From JBFWMG01 sp050251715 (lineage in GTDB: Bacteria; Desulfobacterota; Desulfovibrionia; Desulfovibrionales; Desulfovibrionaceae): a DNA stretch of 64,000 nt. Shown here one piece after another: positions 9,031 to 18,095 of this stretch (positions are counted from its first letter, which is position 1; every line of letters begins with the position of its first letter). Where the stretch lies: contig JBFWMG010000005.1 in assembly GCA_050251715.1 (NCBI GenBank), positions 1 to 64,000 on the forward strand. Direction: 5' to 3'. The notes under the pieces are model-generated. The model saw only the letters and a program-made list of their open reading frames with translations. It made no database searches and had not been told where the DNA came from. The translations under genes and the position numbers were made by a program.

Positions 9031-9651
9031 TTACGCGCCGGGCTCCAAATAGGGTTGCAGCTCCGTGACCGCCTCGAAAAGATAGTAGTCCACAAGGCGG
9101 CACAGCATGTGCCCGACGGTGATGTGCACCTCCTGGATAAGGCAGGTGGAGGATTCGGGCACGTCGAGCAGATAGTGGCACAGCGAGGCCATTTCGCCTC
9201 CCTTGTTGCCGGTCAGGCCAATGGTGACGATATTCCTCTCGCGCGCGGCCTTGAGCGCCTGGATCACGTTGCCGCTGTTGCCGGAGGTGGAGATCCCGAT
9301 GAACACGTCGCCTTCCCTGCCCAGCGCCTGCACCTGCTTGGAGAAGACCTGGTCAAAGGCGTAGTCGTTGCCAATGGCGGTAAGGGCCGAGGTGTCCGTG
9401 GACAGGGAAATGGCGGGCAGCGGGGGCCGCTCCATCATGAAGCGGTTGACGAATTCGGCGGCCAGGTGCTGGGCGTCGGCAGCGCTGCCGCCGTTGCCGC
9501 AGAGCATGATCTTGCCGCCCCTGGCCAGGGCCACGGCCATGACGCGGGCGGCTTCCACGACCTTGTCCGCGTTGTGGGAGAAGAACTTCTCGCGCAACTT
9601 CATGCCGTGGACGGAATATTCGAGAACCATGTTTCTGGCATTGTCCAGCAT
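9031..9651 (-). CDS. gmhA: Phosphoheptose isomerase (SIS domain)
   Basis: Converts sedoheptulose-7-phosphate to D-glycero-D-manno-heptose-7-phosphate, the first step of ADP-heptose synthesis for LPS inner core. At 206 residues it matches GmhA. The SIS fold shows LCGNGGSAADAQHLAAEFVN, SLSTDTSALTAIGNDY (the catalytic region), ISTSGNSGNVIQAL and CLIQEVHITVGH with conserved Glu and His. The start at 9651 is preceded by AAGGAGA. It is divergent from nadK, with about 200 bp between them. A DiaA-like SIS protein is an alternative name, but the heptose-isomerase motifs fit GmhA better. Confidence 0.92.
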   Translation of the reverse strand: MLDNARNMVLEYSVHGMKLREKFFSHNADKVVEAARVMAVALARGGKIMLCGNGGSAADAQHLAAEFVNRFMMERPPLPAISLSTDTSALTAIGNDYAFDQVFSKQVQALGREGDVFIGISTSGNSGNVIQALKAARERNIVTIGLTGNKGGEMASLCHYLLDVPESSTCLIQEVHITVGHMLCRLVDYYLFEAVTELQPYLEPGA

Positions 9652-9847
9652 ACGCCGTCTCCTTGAAATGCCTCCGCCGGCGCGACCGGCGATTGGGGTA
9701 CAAAAGTTTGGAGCCGGACCCAGTGCGGCCCGGAGCCTTGGGTGGTATACCAATTCCCGGCGCCTGACAACGGTTGCGGCGTCACGGCGGGCGCGCCGCG
9801 CTTGAATGATTTGCCTTCATTGGCTAGAGGGAACATAGAGGGTGTGA

Positions 9848-10732
9848 ATGAAAAGAAATATCGAAACCATGCATATCATCACCAAGGCCGGTGACGTGCA
9901 GGCGGCGGCCTTGGGACGCGAGATCGCCCGCTGGCTGGACGAACGCGGCGTGGCGGCCCATGTGCAGGAAAACCGCACGGAATACGGTGAGGAGGATTTG
10001 GCGTGCAAGCCGGGCGCGGACCTCATCCTTGTGCTGGGCGGCGACGGCACCATGCTCAGCGTGGCGCGCCGCGCCGCCGGGAGCGCCACCCCCCTGCTGG
10101 GGCTCAAGCAGGGCAACCTGGGCTTTCTCACCGAGATCTGTTCCGATGACTGGCGGGAAAAGCTGGCCCGCTGCCTGAAGGGCGGCTGGACCGTGTCGCG
10201 CCGGGCCGTGCTGGAATACGCGGTGATGCGCAACGGCAGGCAAGCGGCCACGGGCATCGCGGTCAACGACCTGGTCATCAACCGGGGCATCATGGCCCGG
10301 CTCATCAGCCTGGAGCTGTGGGTCAGCCGCGACGGCGAACGCCAGGCCTTGGGCTCGGTGCGGGCGGACGGGATCATCGTGTCCACGCCCACGGGCGCGA
10401 CCGGCTACTCCGTCTCGGCGGGCGGGCCGCTCATCCATCCCGGACTCGCGGCCATCTCCATCACGCCCGTCTGCCCTTTTTTGCATACCGTGCCGCCGCT
10501 GGTGGCGCCCGACGACGTGGAAGTGTGCCTTGTGGTCAACGAAGGCTGCACAGAGGTCTACCTGACCGCGGACGGCCAGCAGGGCGAACCGCTGCGGCCA
10601 GGCGACCGGGTGACCGTGCGCCGGGCGGCCAGGGATTTCCGCATGGCCCTTTTGGATGAAACCTATTTCGGCAAGCTGCGGACCAAGGGATTCCTGAACG
10701 ACTGCGGCAAAGGCGGGATTGACGAGGCATGA
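9848..10732 (+). CDS. nadK: NAD kinase
   Basis: Phosphorylates NAD+ to NADP+ in the cytoplasm. The 294-residue protein has the GGDGT nucleotide motif (LVLGGDGTMLSVAR), the NE/D-type segment VNDLVINRG and the TPTGATGYSVSAGGPL motif; length is typical. The start at 9848 has only a weak GAGGGTG upstream; an ATG at 9869 (MHIITKAG) is a possible alternative. The stop overlaps the next gene's ATG (ATGA), so translation of nadK and the DUF89-like gene is probably coupled. Confidence 0.95.
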   Translation: MKRNIETMHIITKAGDVQAAALGREIARWLDERGVAAHVQENRTEYGEEDLACKPGADLILVLGGDGTMLSVARRAAGSATPLLGLKQGNLGFLTEICSDDWREKLARCLKGGWTVSRRAVLEYAVMRNGRQAATGIAVNDLVINRGIMARLISLELWVSRDGERQALGSVRADGIIVSTPTGATGYSVSAGGPLIHPGLAAISITPVCPFLHTVPPLVAPDDVEVCLVVNEGCTEVYLTADGQQGEPLRPGDRVTVRRAARDFRMALLDETYFGKLRTKGFLNDCGKGGIDEA

Positions 10733-12474
10733 ACCGACTTCCGGAGATATCTTCCGTCGCCGACATCCGTTACGGCCAAAACCCCATCCTCGACGCATGG
10801 CTGCTGCACTTCAAGACCGAAAACAACCTTGAATACCTGCTCTATCCGCGCAACGCCTCGCCCGAGCAGCTGCGCTTCATGGTGGTGCTGGAAGAGGGCC
10901 AGGCCTTTGTGCCCTGCTCGGACGAGCTGTTCCGCAACCTTATCAAGCCGGAGCTGACAGACGGCCTGCGCAGGGCATACAGCACGGTCTGGCGGGTGCT
11001 CATCCGCATGGTGCGCGCCAACATCGACGATCCGTACCTGCGCGCGCGCATCATCCAATTTTGCCGCCACCGTTTCCGGTTGGCCCTGTCATCGCACATC
11101 ACCATCCCCTCGCGGCTCATGAAGCGGCTGTCAGGCATCTTCCTGACGCAAAGCGGCATCGAGGACCCCTACCGGGAACGCAAGATGCGCTACAACCGCA
11201 GGGTGCATGAGCTGATGCAAACCACCTTTTACGACCGGGTGCTGAACACCTGCCCCGAGGAACGCCCCGCCTGCCGCCGCCTGGACGACCTGCGCTGGGA
11301 TCTGGACATGATCCAGCTGCACCGGCTGCTGGTGCTCTCCACCTGGCCCGAGCTGTGGCATTCCGAAGGTTCGGCGCCGACGCTCACGCCCATTGCGCAC
11401 GAGTTGAACGAGCCGGGCGCCCCCCTGGGCGTGTGCCGCGCCTTTTTCGGCCCGGAGCGCTCCCAGCCCGCCAACGTGCTGTATCTGGTCAACTCCAGCG
11501 GCGGCATCATGCTCGACCTCATGATTATCCGCCAGCTCCTGCGCCTGGGGCATCGGGTCATGCTGGCGCTCAAGTCCGGCTTCTACTTCCAGTCGCCCAC
11601 GGTCTGGGACGTGGACAGCGACCCGGTCCTGGCCAGGGAGCTGCACGGCGCCCATTACGTCCATGACGACGCCATCACCAAGAACGCCTTATTGCAGGCG
11701 CTGCGCGAACACCGCTTCGTCATCCTGTCCGACGGCACCCAGGAACGGTGCAACCTGTACCGCGTGAGCGTGACCTTCGCCCGCGCCTGGAAGGAGGCGG
11801 ACGTGGTCATTGCCAAGGACGAGCCCCACTACCGGCGGCTCATCATGACCGACCACCTGTTCACGCGCGACATCCTGTGCTGGCACCGCGACCGCCAGGG
11901 ACGGTTCCGCTTCGACTACAAGGCACGGCCCAAGGGCGTACACAAATTCACCGAAACGGACCTGCGCGCCATGAGCGACCGGATCATCGCCCAGATGCGC
12001 GCGGCCAAGGCCTCCGGCAAGAACGTCATGTTCTACAGCGCCATCGTGGGCTCGGTGCCGGGCCAGACCAAGGTGGCCATCGACATCCTGCACACCTTTG
12101 TGGCCCATCTGCGCGCCATGCTGGCCGAGACCTTCATCATCAACCCCGCCGAACATTTCGAGGAAGGCATGGACGGCGACGACCTGATGTACATGTGGGA
12201 ACGGGTGCAGCGCAGCGGGCTCATCGACGTGTGGCGCTTCCAGTCCGTGGACGACATCGAAAAAAGCTTCGCCCTCATGGACAAGACCGTGCCCCCGGTG
12301 TGGGCGGGCAAGGACGCCACATTCTCCACGGGCTGCACCAAGGAGATGCACATTGCGGTGGACGTGCAGCGCAGGCACCCCGAGATGCAGCTGATCGGTC
12401 CCAGCCCCGAAAAGTTCTTCCGCCGCCGCGAATACGGCGTGGGCAAATATTTTGACGCGGGCATTGTGGCATAG
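10729..12474 (+). CDS. Divergent DUF89/ARMT1-like protein
   Basis: A 581-residue protein with an N-terminal region I do not recognise (1-240) and a C-terminal part resembling the DUF89/ARMT1-like fold of metal-dependent damage-control phosphatases. Matching segments are NVLYLVNSSGGIMLDLM followed by IIRQLLRLGHRVMLALK, and later ILSDGT and ADVVIAKDEPHYRRL. Against my memory of the family pattern (DNxGE...D, AKGxxN), several metal-ligand positions appear substituted (N-S-S-G-G for D-N-x-G-E), so activity is uncertain. It overlaps nadK by 4 bp, pointing to a role linked to nucleotide metabolism. The assignment is by motif recollection only. Confidence 0.6.
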   Translation: MNRLPEISSVADIRYGQNPILDAWLLHFKTENNLEYLLYPRNASPEQLRFMVVLEEGQAFVPCSDELFRNLIKPELTDGLRRAYSTVWRVLIRMVRANIDDPYLRARIIQFCRHRFRLALSSHITIPSRLMKRLSGIFLTQSGIEDPYRERKMRYNRRVHELMQTTFYDRVLNTCPEERPACRRLDDLRWDLDMIQLHRLLVLSTWPELWHSEGSAPTLTPIAHELNEPGAPLGVCRAFFGPERSQPANVLYLVNSSGGIMLDLMIIRQLLRLGHRVMLALKSGFYFQSPTVWDVDSDPVLARELHGAHYVHDDAITKNALLQALREHRFVILSDGTQERCNLYRVSVTFARAWKEADVVIAKDEPHYRRLIMTDHLFTRDILCWHRDRQGRFRFDYKARPKGVHKFTETDLRAMSDRIIAQMRAAKASGKNVMFYSAIVGSVPGQTKVAIDILHTFVAHLRAMLAETFIINPAEHFEEGMDGDDLMYMWERVQRSGLIDVWRFQSVDDIEKSFALMDKTVPPVWAGKDATFSTGCTKEMHIAVDVQRRHPEMQLIGPSPEKFFRRREYGVGKYFDAGIVA

Positions 12475-12475
12475 G

Positions 12476-13822
12476 ATGCGCGCGGCACGGGCATTGCCGG
12501 GCGCGCGCCCGGAACGGCCCCACGGCGCGCTGCGCTGGGGGCGGGTATCGCGCCCAGGCGGGCTGCGCCATGGGGGCGGGCCGCGTCATGGGATTGGGCT
12601 GCGCCATGGGATCGGGCTGCGCCATGGGGGCTGGCCGCTCGTCCTTGCGCTGGTCTGCGCCGCGCTGCTGCTGGCGGCCTGCGCGCCCCCGCCTCCCAAG
12701 CCCGCGCCACCCAAGCCACCCACGGAAACCACCTACATCCGGCTGGACGCCCGCGCGGCGCGCCAGGCCTGCGCAACCATGAACCCGCACGGCCAGGGGC
12801 TCGACACCTGGACCGCCCTGGAGCCCGCCCTGCGCGAGAGCCTGGCCCACATCAACGCCCAGCCCAGCGACGCCCCGGCCCTGGCGCGCAAGGAGCTGCG
12901 CCTGACCTGGGGCGACATGGCGCGGGGCGTGGACCAGCTGCTGGCGCTGCTGCCCGCCCTGGACCAGAACCCCGCGCTCCTGGCCGACCATTTCGACATC
13001 TGGGCCATGGCCCCGGACCCGCTGGCCACGGGCTACTACCTGCCCGCCATCGAGGCCAGCCTTGTGCCCGATCCGGCCTACCCCTACCCGCTCTATGCCC
13101 GGCCCGGCGACCTGTTCACCCTGGACCTGGGCGCGTTCCACCCCCGCTGGCAGGGGGAAAAGCTCGTCTACCGCATGGACAACGGCAGGCCGGTGCCCTA
13201 CCACGACCGCGCGGCCATTGATTTTTGCAACGTCCTGGGCGCCAACGCCACGGTGGTGGCGTGGGCCAGAAGCCTGTACGATACCAACGACATCCAGACC
13301 CAGGGGTCGGGCATCCTGCACCTGCCGGACGGCGGCAAGGTGCGCATCGGCTACGACGGGAAAAACGGCCGCCCATTCAAGGGGCTGTGGGGCATCATGC
13401 GCGACACGGGCAAGGCTCCCGACAGCGGCATGACCCACGAATCGGTCAAGGAGGCCATTGACGCCAGCCCCAACCTGGCCCGCGAACTGCTGGCGCAGAA
13501 CCCCAGCTACGTCTTCTTCCGCCTGCTGGACGGCCCGGCGCTGGGCGCCATGGGCAGGCCGCTCATGGACCGTGTGAGCGTGGCCGTGGATCCAACCGTG
13601 GTGCCGCTGGGGTCACTCCTGCTGCTGCAAGGGACGCTGCCGCCCTACGGCGCGGACTATGCGCCCCTGCCCCTGTCCGGGCTGGCCCTGGCCCAGGACA
13701 CGGGCGGCGCGATCAAGGGCCGCCGCCTCGACTTCTTCTGGGGCGATGGCGACCGCGCCCAGTACGCGGCCTTCCGAACCAAGACCCCGCTCGCGCTTTA
13801 CCTTCTCGTCCCAAAACGGTAA
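12476..13822 (+). CDS. mltA: MltA-type lytic murein transglycosylase (lipoprotein)
   Basis: Outer-membrane-anchored enzyme cleaving the MurNAc-GlcNAc bond with formation of 1,6-anhydro-MurNAc. A hydrophobic stretch ends in the lipobox LLAAC (Cys near residue 60). The MltA domain follows (FDIWAMAPDPLATGYYLP, GKVRIGYDGKNGRPFKGLW), then the C-terminal 3D domain with its aspartates in VAVDPTVVPLG, AQDTGGAIKG and RRLDFFWGDGD. ATG 12476, one base after the previous stop, is used. The n-region before the signal peptide is about 50 residues, abnormally long, and is encoded by the 18-bp tandem repeat (RHGIGL). A later unrecognised start is possible. Confidence 0.88.
   Translation: MRAARALPGARPERPHGALRWGRVSRPGGLRHGGGPRHGIGLRHGIGLRHGGWPLVLALVCAALLLAACAPPPPKPAPPKPPTETTYIRLDARAARQACATMNPHGQGLDTWTALEPALRESLAHINAQPSDAPALARKELRLTWGDMARGVDQLLALLPALDQNPALLADHFDIWAMAPDPLATGYYLPAIEASLVPDPAYPYPLYARPGDLFTLDLGAFHPRWQGEKLVYRMDNGRPVPYHDRAAIDFCNVLGANATVVAWARSLYDTNDIQTQGSGILHLPDGGKVRIGYDGKNGRPFKGLWGIMRDTGKAPDSGMTHESVKEAIDASPNLARELLAQNPSYVFFRLLDGPALGAMGRPLMDRVSVAVDPTVVPLGSLLLLQGTLPPYGADYAPLPLSGLALAQDTGGAIKGRRLDFFWGDGDRAQYAAFRTKTPLALYLLVPKR
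12565..12636. repeat. 18-bp tandem repeat, four copies, inside the mltA 5' end
   Basis: GCGCCATGGG cores recur at 12565, 12583 (one change), 12601 and 12619 with exact 18-bp spacing. The period keeps frame, so copy-number change would lengthen the n-region of the MltA signal peptide by six residues (RHGIGL-type) without a frameshift. Confidence 0.85.
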
Positions 13823-13866
13823 ACGCACCCCTGCCGGCACATCCGGCTATAAGGATATATGGTCGC

Positions 13867-14499
13867 ATGGACGCATTGAAAAAGACCCTGAACACCTGCT
13901 TTGCCGCACAGTTGGACACCGTGGCCGCCTGGCACGAACAGGAGCCCGACGACGTGGAGGCTCCCCAGGGCCACACGCTGGACGCCCTGTTGCCACTGGT
14001 GCTGCGCCAGCACGTGCGCAACTTCAAGCTGTGGCACGTGGAAGACACCGCCCGGCGCACCGACGTGGGCCACGAGGTCATTGCGGACTGCAAACGGCGC
14101 ATCGACGGCCTGAACCAGTCGCGCAACGACGCCATCGAACGCGTGGACGCCTGCATCGTGACCCTGGTGACGCCGCTCCTGCCCCCGCTTGCCCCGGACG
14201 CCGCGCCGCGCTTCAACACCGAAACCATCGGCAACGCCCTGGACCGGCTGTCCATCCTGAGCCTCAAGCTCTTCCACATGCGCGAGCAGACCGAGCGCGC
14301 CGACGTGGACGCGGCACACGCCGACAGCTGCCGGGCCAAGCTCGACGTGCTGCGCGAACAGCACCGCGACCTGTGCCGCGCCGTGCTGGAACTGGTGGAC
14401 GATTACGCCGCCGGGGCCAAGCGCCCCAAGGTCTATTACCAGTTCAAGATGTACAACGACCCTTCGCTGAACCCGGAACTGTACAAGCACGCCCGCTAG
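13867..14499 (+). CDS. DUF4254 family protein
   Basis: A 210-residue soluble, largely helical protein with the DUF4254 signature: NFKLWHVEDTARR, IDGLNQSRNDAIERVD and, near the C-terminus, VYYQFKMYNDPSLNPELY. The start has an AAGGA-like sequence before it. Family function is unknown to me; members are often found near LPS or nucleotide-sugar genes. Here it follows mltA by about 45 bp and precedes gatB by about 100 bp in the same direction, so it could share the nadK-mtnA transcript. No catalytic motif is evident. Confidence 0.8.
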   Translation: MDALKKTLNTCFAAQLDTVAAWHEQEPDDVEAPQGHTLDALLPLVLRQHVRNFKLWHVEDTARRTDVGHEVIADCKRRIDGLNQSRNDAIERVDACIVTLVTPLLPPLAPDAAPRFNTETIGNALDRLSILSLKLFHMREQTERADVDAAHADSCRAKLDVLREQHRDLCRAVLELVDDYAAGAKRPKVYYQFKMYNDPSLNPELYKHAR

Positions 14500-14605
14500 G
14501 GCGCGCTTGCGGCAGGCATTGGCCGCGCGCGGATGCGCGCACAACCGTTTTTGACATCGCAGGGGGGCGGGCCGCGCGCCGCGAGGCTCCCCCCGGAGAC
14601 ACGCC

Positions 14606-16039
14606 ATGGCTGATTATGAAGTCGTCATAGGGCTGGAGGTCCACGCCCAGCTCAAGACCGCGTCCAAGCTGTTCTGCTCCTGCTCCACCGCCTTTGGCGA
14701 AGAGCCCAACACCAACGTGTGCGAGGTGTGCTCGGGCATGCCGGGCTCCCTGCCCGTGCTCAACCGCCGCGCCGTGGAATACGCGGTGAAGATGGGCCTG
14801 GCCGTGGACTGCGCGATCAACAAAAAATCCGTGTTCGCGCGCAAGAACTATTTCTACCCAGACCTGCCCATGGGCTACCAGATCTCCCAGTACGAGGAGC
14901 CGCTGTGCGAGCACGGCCACCTGGACATCGCCGTGGACGGACAGGCCAAGCGCATCGGCATCACGCGCATCCACATGGAGAACGACGCGGGCAAGAACAT
15001 CCACTCCCACGCGGACAACGCCAGCTTTGTGGACCTGAACCGCGCCGGGGTGCCGCTCATCGAAATCGTCAGCGAACCGGATCTGCGCTCCGCCGAGGAG
15101 GCCGTGGACTACCTGAAGCGCCTGCGCTCCATCCTGGTCTACCTCGGCATCTGCGACGGCAACATGGAGGAAGGCTCCTTCCGCTGCGACGCCAACGTGT
15201 CCCTGCGCCCGCGCGGGCAACAGGAGTTCGGCACCCGCACCGAGCTGAAGAACGTCAACTCCTTCCGCAACGTGCAGCGCGCCATCGAATACGAAATCAG
15301 CCGCCAGCGCGACTGCCTGGACGACGGCGAGGCCATTGTCCAGGAAACCCGCCTGTACAACGCGGACAAGAACATCACCCTGTCCATGCGCGGCAAGGAA
15401 GAGGCGCACGACTACCGCTATTTCCCGGACCCGGACCTCATCCCCATCCAGCTGTCGGACGCGGAGATAGAAGGGCTGCGGGCCACCCTGCCCGAACTGC
15501 CCGAGGCCAAGCGGGCACGCTTCATGGACCAGTACGGCCTGCCCGCGTTCGACGCGGACATCCTGACCGGCGAACGCGACCTGGCCGACTACTTCGAAGC
15601 CGCCGTGGCGGCCTACGACGCGCCCAAGAAGGTGGCCAACTGGGTCATCAGCGAACTGCTGCGCGAGCTGAACCAGGCCCAGACCCCGGCGGCGGCCTCG
15701 CCCATGGCCCCGGCGGCCCTGGCCGGGCTGGTCAGGCTGGTGGAGGACGGCGGCATCAGCGGCAAGATCGGCAAGCAGATTTTCCCCGACCTCTTCGCCT
15801 CGGGCGCGGACCCCGCCCAATACGTGAAGGACAAGGGACTCGCGCAGATCTCCGACTCCGGCGCGCTGGAAACAGCGGTGGACGAGGTGCTGGCCGCCAA
15901 CCCCGCCGAGGTGGAGGCCTACCGGGGCGGCAAGACGAAACTCATCGGCTTCTTCGTGGGCCGCATCATGCAGCAGACCAAGGGCCAGGCCAATCCCGCC
16001 CTGGTCAACCAGCTGCTCAAGAAAAAACTGGACGGCTGA
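14606..16039 (+). CDS. gatB: Aspartyl/glutamyl-tRNA amidotransferase subunit B
   Basis: Subunit of GatCAB, which amidates misacylated Glu-tRNA(Gln) and/or Asp-tRNA(Asn). The full-length 477-residue protein begins YEVVIGLEVHAQLKTASKLF and has MPGSLPVLNRRAVEYA, YFYPDLPMGYQISQYEEP, IRIHMEN-type Mg-site sequence (GITRIHMENDAGK), EDA-type NSFRNVQRAIEYEI and a C-terminal helical YqeY/tail domain ending in FFVGRIMQQTKGQANP. GGAG precedes the ATG. gatA and gatC are not adjacent, which is common for dispersed gat genes. mtnA follows 19 nt later, suggesting co-transcription. Confidence 0.97.
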   Translation: MADYEVVIGLEVHAQLKTASKLFCSCSTAFGEEPNTNVCEVCSGMPGSLPVLNRRAVEYAVKMGLAVDCAINKKSVFARKNYFYPDLPMGYQISQYEEPLCEHGHLDIAVDGQAKRIGITRIHMENDAGKNIHSHADNASFVDLNRAGVPLIEIVSEPDLRSAEEAVDYLKRLRSILVYLGICDGNMEEGSFRCDANVSLRPRGQQEFGTRTELKNVNSFRNVQRAIEYEISRQRDCLDDGEAIVQETRLYNADKNITLSMRGKEEAHDYRYFPDPDLIPIQLSDAEIEGLRATLPELPEAKRARFMDQYGLPAFDADILTGERDLADYFEAAVAAYDAPKKVANWVISELLRELNQAQTPAAASPMAPAALAGLVRLVEDGGISGKIGKQIFPDLFASGADPAQYVKDKGLAQISDSGALETAVDEVLAANPAEVEAYRGGKTKLIGFFVGRIMQQTKGQANPALVNQLLKKKLDG

Positions 16040-16058
16040 GCCCGCCACAGAGGACAGC

Positions 16059-17123
16059 ATGACCGAACATATCCAATTCAACGACAGCCGTGACTGCCTG
16101 GTGCTGCTCGACCAACGCTTCCTGCCCACCCGCGAGGACTGGTTCGACTGCACCGACACCAAAACCACCATCTACGCCCTGCAGGTCATGGTCGTGCGCG
16201 GCGCGCCCGCCATCGGCGTGACCGCCGCCTACGGCTGCTATCTGGCCGCCCGCGAGGTGGAACGCATGGACCACGCGCAGCGCAAGGGGACTGACGACTG
16301 GAAGCCCGCCCTGGAGGCCAAGCTCGCCGAGCTGGCCGACGCCCGCCCCACGGCCGTGAACCTGGCCTGGGCCGTCACCCTCATGCGCGGCGTGTGGGCC
16401 GCCAACCCCGCCGCCTCCCTGCCCCAACTGTGCACCATCTGGCTGGCCAAGGCCAAGGAACTGCACGCCGAGGACATCGAGATCAACAAGGCCATGGGCC
16501 GCTTTGGCGGCGCGCTCATGAACGACGGCGACACCATCATGACCCACTGCAACGCGGGCGCGCTGGCCACCGCCGGACACGGCACCGCACTCGGCGTCAT
16601 CCGGGGCGCACTCGAAATGGGCAAAAAGGTCACGGTCATCGCCAACGAAACCCGCCCCTTCCTGCAAGGCGCACGCCTCACCGCCTACGAACTGCACAAG
16701 GACGGCATTCCCGTGCGCGTAGCCTGCGACAACGCCGTGGGCCTGCTCATGAAACGCGGCCTGGTGCAGCAGGTGGTCGTGGGCGCCGACCGCGTGGCCG
16801 CCAACGGCGACGCGGCCAACAAGATCGGCACCTTCACCGTGGCCGTCATGGCCAAGCGGTACAACGTGCCCTTCTACGTGGCCGCCCCGCTCTCCACCAT
16901 CGACCGCAACACCCCCACGGGCGACGACATCCCCATCGAGGACCGCACCCCGGACGAGGTGCACTACGTGGGCTCGACCCGCATCACGCCCGAAGGCGTG
17001 CCCGTGTTCAACTACGCCTTTGACGTGACCCCCGGCGACGAACTCATCGCGGGCATCATCACCGAAAAAGGCGTGCTGCGCCCGCCCTACAAGGAATCCA
17101 TCGCCAAAGTTTTTGGCGCATAA
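16059..17123 (+). CDS. mtnA: Methylthioribose-1-phosphate isomerase
   Basis: Methionine-salvage enzyme interconverting 5-methylthioribose-1-phosphate and 5-methylthioribulose-1-phosphate; relatives include eIF2B-like isomerases. The 354-residue protein carries VVRGAPAIGVTAAYG, the catalytic-cysteine segment MTHCNAGALATAGHG and the catalytic-aspartate segment VVVGADRVAANGDAANKIG, and ends with EGVPVFNYAFDVTP and LITEKG-like sequence. RBS and spacing are ordinary. No other mtn genes lie in the window; some sulfate reducers use partial or alternative methylthioadenosine pathways, so its metabolic partner genes must lie elsewhere. Confidence 0.95.
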   Translation: MTEHIQFNDSRDCLVLLDQRFLPTREDWFDCTDTKTTIYALQVMVVRGAPAIGVTAAYGCYLAAREVERMDHAQRKGTDDWKPALEAKLAELADARPTAVNLAWAVTLMRGVWAANPAASLPQLCTIWLAKAKELHAEDIEINKAMGRFGGALMNDGDTIMTHCNAGALATAGHGTALGVIRGALEMGKKVTVIANETRPFLQGARLTAYELHKDGIPVRVACDNAVGLLMKRGLVQQVVVGADRVAANGDAANKIGTFTVAVMAKRYNVPFYVAAPLSTIDRNTPTGDDIPIEDRTPDEVHYVGSTRITPEGVPVFNYAFDVTPGDELIAGIITEKGVLRPPYKESIAKVFGA

Positions 17124-17164
17124 GAAGAAAACGACGAACAGCGTGAAGATTTCGCGCTACGCGC

Positions 17165-17290
17165 GACCAGGGCGCTGCCCTGGACCCGGCAGGGGTGCGC
17201 CCCTGCACCCGAGTTGGCGGATGAGGACACGGGCAGGACTGGCGTGACGGCGCGATGAGATCGGGTGAGGGGAAGACGGGAGAGGGTCGG
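17165..17290. repeat. Dispersed intergenic repeat A, copy 1
   Basis: Begins with nested GC palindromes (GGGCGCTGCCCTGGACCCGG and a 'GCAGGGG..CCCCTGC' hairpin), followed by GGCGGATGAG and GGCGCGATGAG. About 120 bp aligns by eye with 18566-18690 in the same orientation, so the two copies flank the Hsp20 genes. Type and mobility are unknown. Confidence 0.7.
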
Positions 17291-17326
17291 AAGACGCGGC
17301 TGGTCCTCGGCCCGGTATTGGCAAGG

Positions 17327-17445
17327 CAAGGAGGGCTTCGTGCAGGCGGGAAAACGACCTCCCGCCTGCACGAAGCCCTCCTCACATTGTCAATTCCGAA
17401 CCGCCCCCCATGGGGCTCCGCCCCATACCCCGGCCCCCGGTGGTA
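17327..17445 (-). repeat. Composite hairpin element, copy 1 (minus orientation)
   Basis: A perfect 23-bp inverted repeat (17329-17351 with 17360-17382) around the 8-nt loop AAACGACC, then after about 25 bp a GGGGCTCCGCCCC palindrome and a CCCCATACC/GGTATGGGG pair. Read on the minus strand, the order, spacing and loop (GGTCGTTT) match the element at 18931-19040, while the hairpin arms differ in sequence. Together with repeat A this accounts for most of the 536-bp gap after mtnA; the rest, up to 17598, is a C-rich stretch without a recognised feature. Confidence 0.7.
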
Positions 17446-17598
17446 TGGGGTATAATGAAAGGCGAAGAAAGAAAGCACCGCCCGACCCGACCCTCGAGTT
17501 TCAACCCAATTTTTTTTCACGTCCCCTCCCCCCCCACTCACCAAAACCCTGCGAAACTTCTGCCTTTTCACTTCATCGCGTAAAATTTCGTCCTCCTC

Positions 17599-17626
17599 TT
17601 GACTGCCGAAAGAGGCGAATTATCTT
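17599..17626 (+). promoter_or_regulatory. sigma-70-like promoter for the Hsp20 genes
   Basis: TTGACT (17599-17604), a 16-bp spacer and TATCTT (17621-17626), about 33 bp before the first hsp20 start. CTTGAC also resembles the -35 half of a heat-shock sigma-32 promoter, but no CCCCAT-type -10 is seen. Confidence 0.5.
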
Positions 17627-17659
17627 TTGTGTGCAACAAAGGACAAGGAGGACTACACC

Positions 17660-18070
17660 ATGGTAACCGAGCTTACTCCGTTTTACAGGCTGAACAGGAA
17701 CTTTGACAGGCTCTTCGACGAGTTCTTCACGCCGCCGTACTACAGTCAGCGCAGGGAGTCCTTTCCTCCAATCAATATCAGCGAGGACAAGGACAACATT
17801 TACATCGAATGCGAGATTCCCGGCGTGGACATGGCAGACGTGGAAATAACCCTTGTCGATTCAAGCCTCACCATCAAGGGCGAAAGAAAGGCCACACCAG
17901 GCAAATACTACAGGCAGGAACGTCCTTCCGGTCTCTTCCAGAGAGTCATCCGCATCAATAGCGCAGTCAACCGCGATGCGGTAAGCGCCACTCTCAAGGA
18001 CGGACTGCTTGAAGTCGTGCTGCCCAAGGCCGAAGAAGTAAAGCCCAAGAAGATCAGCATTGCAGGCTGA
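17660..18070 (+). CDS. Small heat shock protein (Hsp20/alpha-crystallin)
   Basis: ATP-independent holdase chaperone of 136 residues. The N-terminus MVTELTPFYRLNRNFDRLFDEFF leads into an alpha-crystallin domain: PPINISEDKDNIYIECEIPG, VDMADVEITLVDSSLTIKGE, then RSI-type RVIRINSAVNRDAVSATLKDG and GLLEVVLPK, ending with a short tail containing an IXI motif (KISIAG). The start at 17660 has a strong AAGGAGG; the upstream ORF extension is rejected. A second hsp20 follows after 25 bp and both precede an intrinsic terminator, so they form a two-gene operon, presumably stress-induced and forming mixed oligomers (inference). Confidence 0.95.
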   Translation: MVTELTPFYRLNRNFDRLFDEFFTPPYYSQRRESFPPINISEDKDNIYIECEIPGVDMADVEITLVDSSLTIKGERKATPGKYYRQERPSGLFQRVIRINSAVNRDAVSATLKDGLLEVVLPKAEEVKPKKISIAG

Positions 18071-18095
18071 GCGCATGCAGAAAGGAGGGAACACC

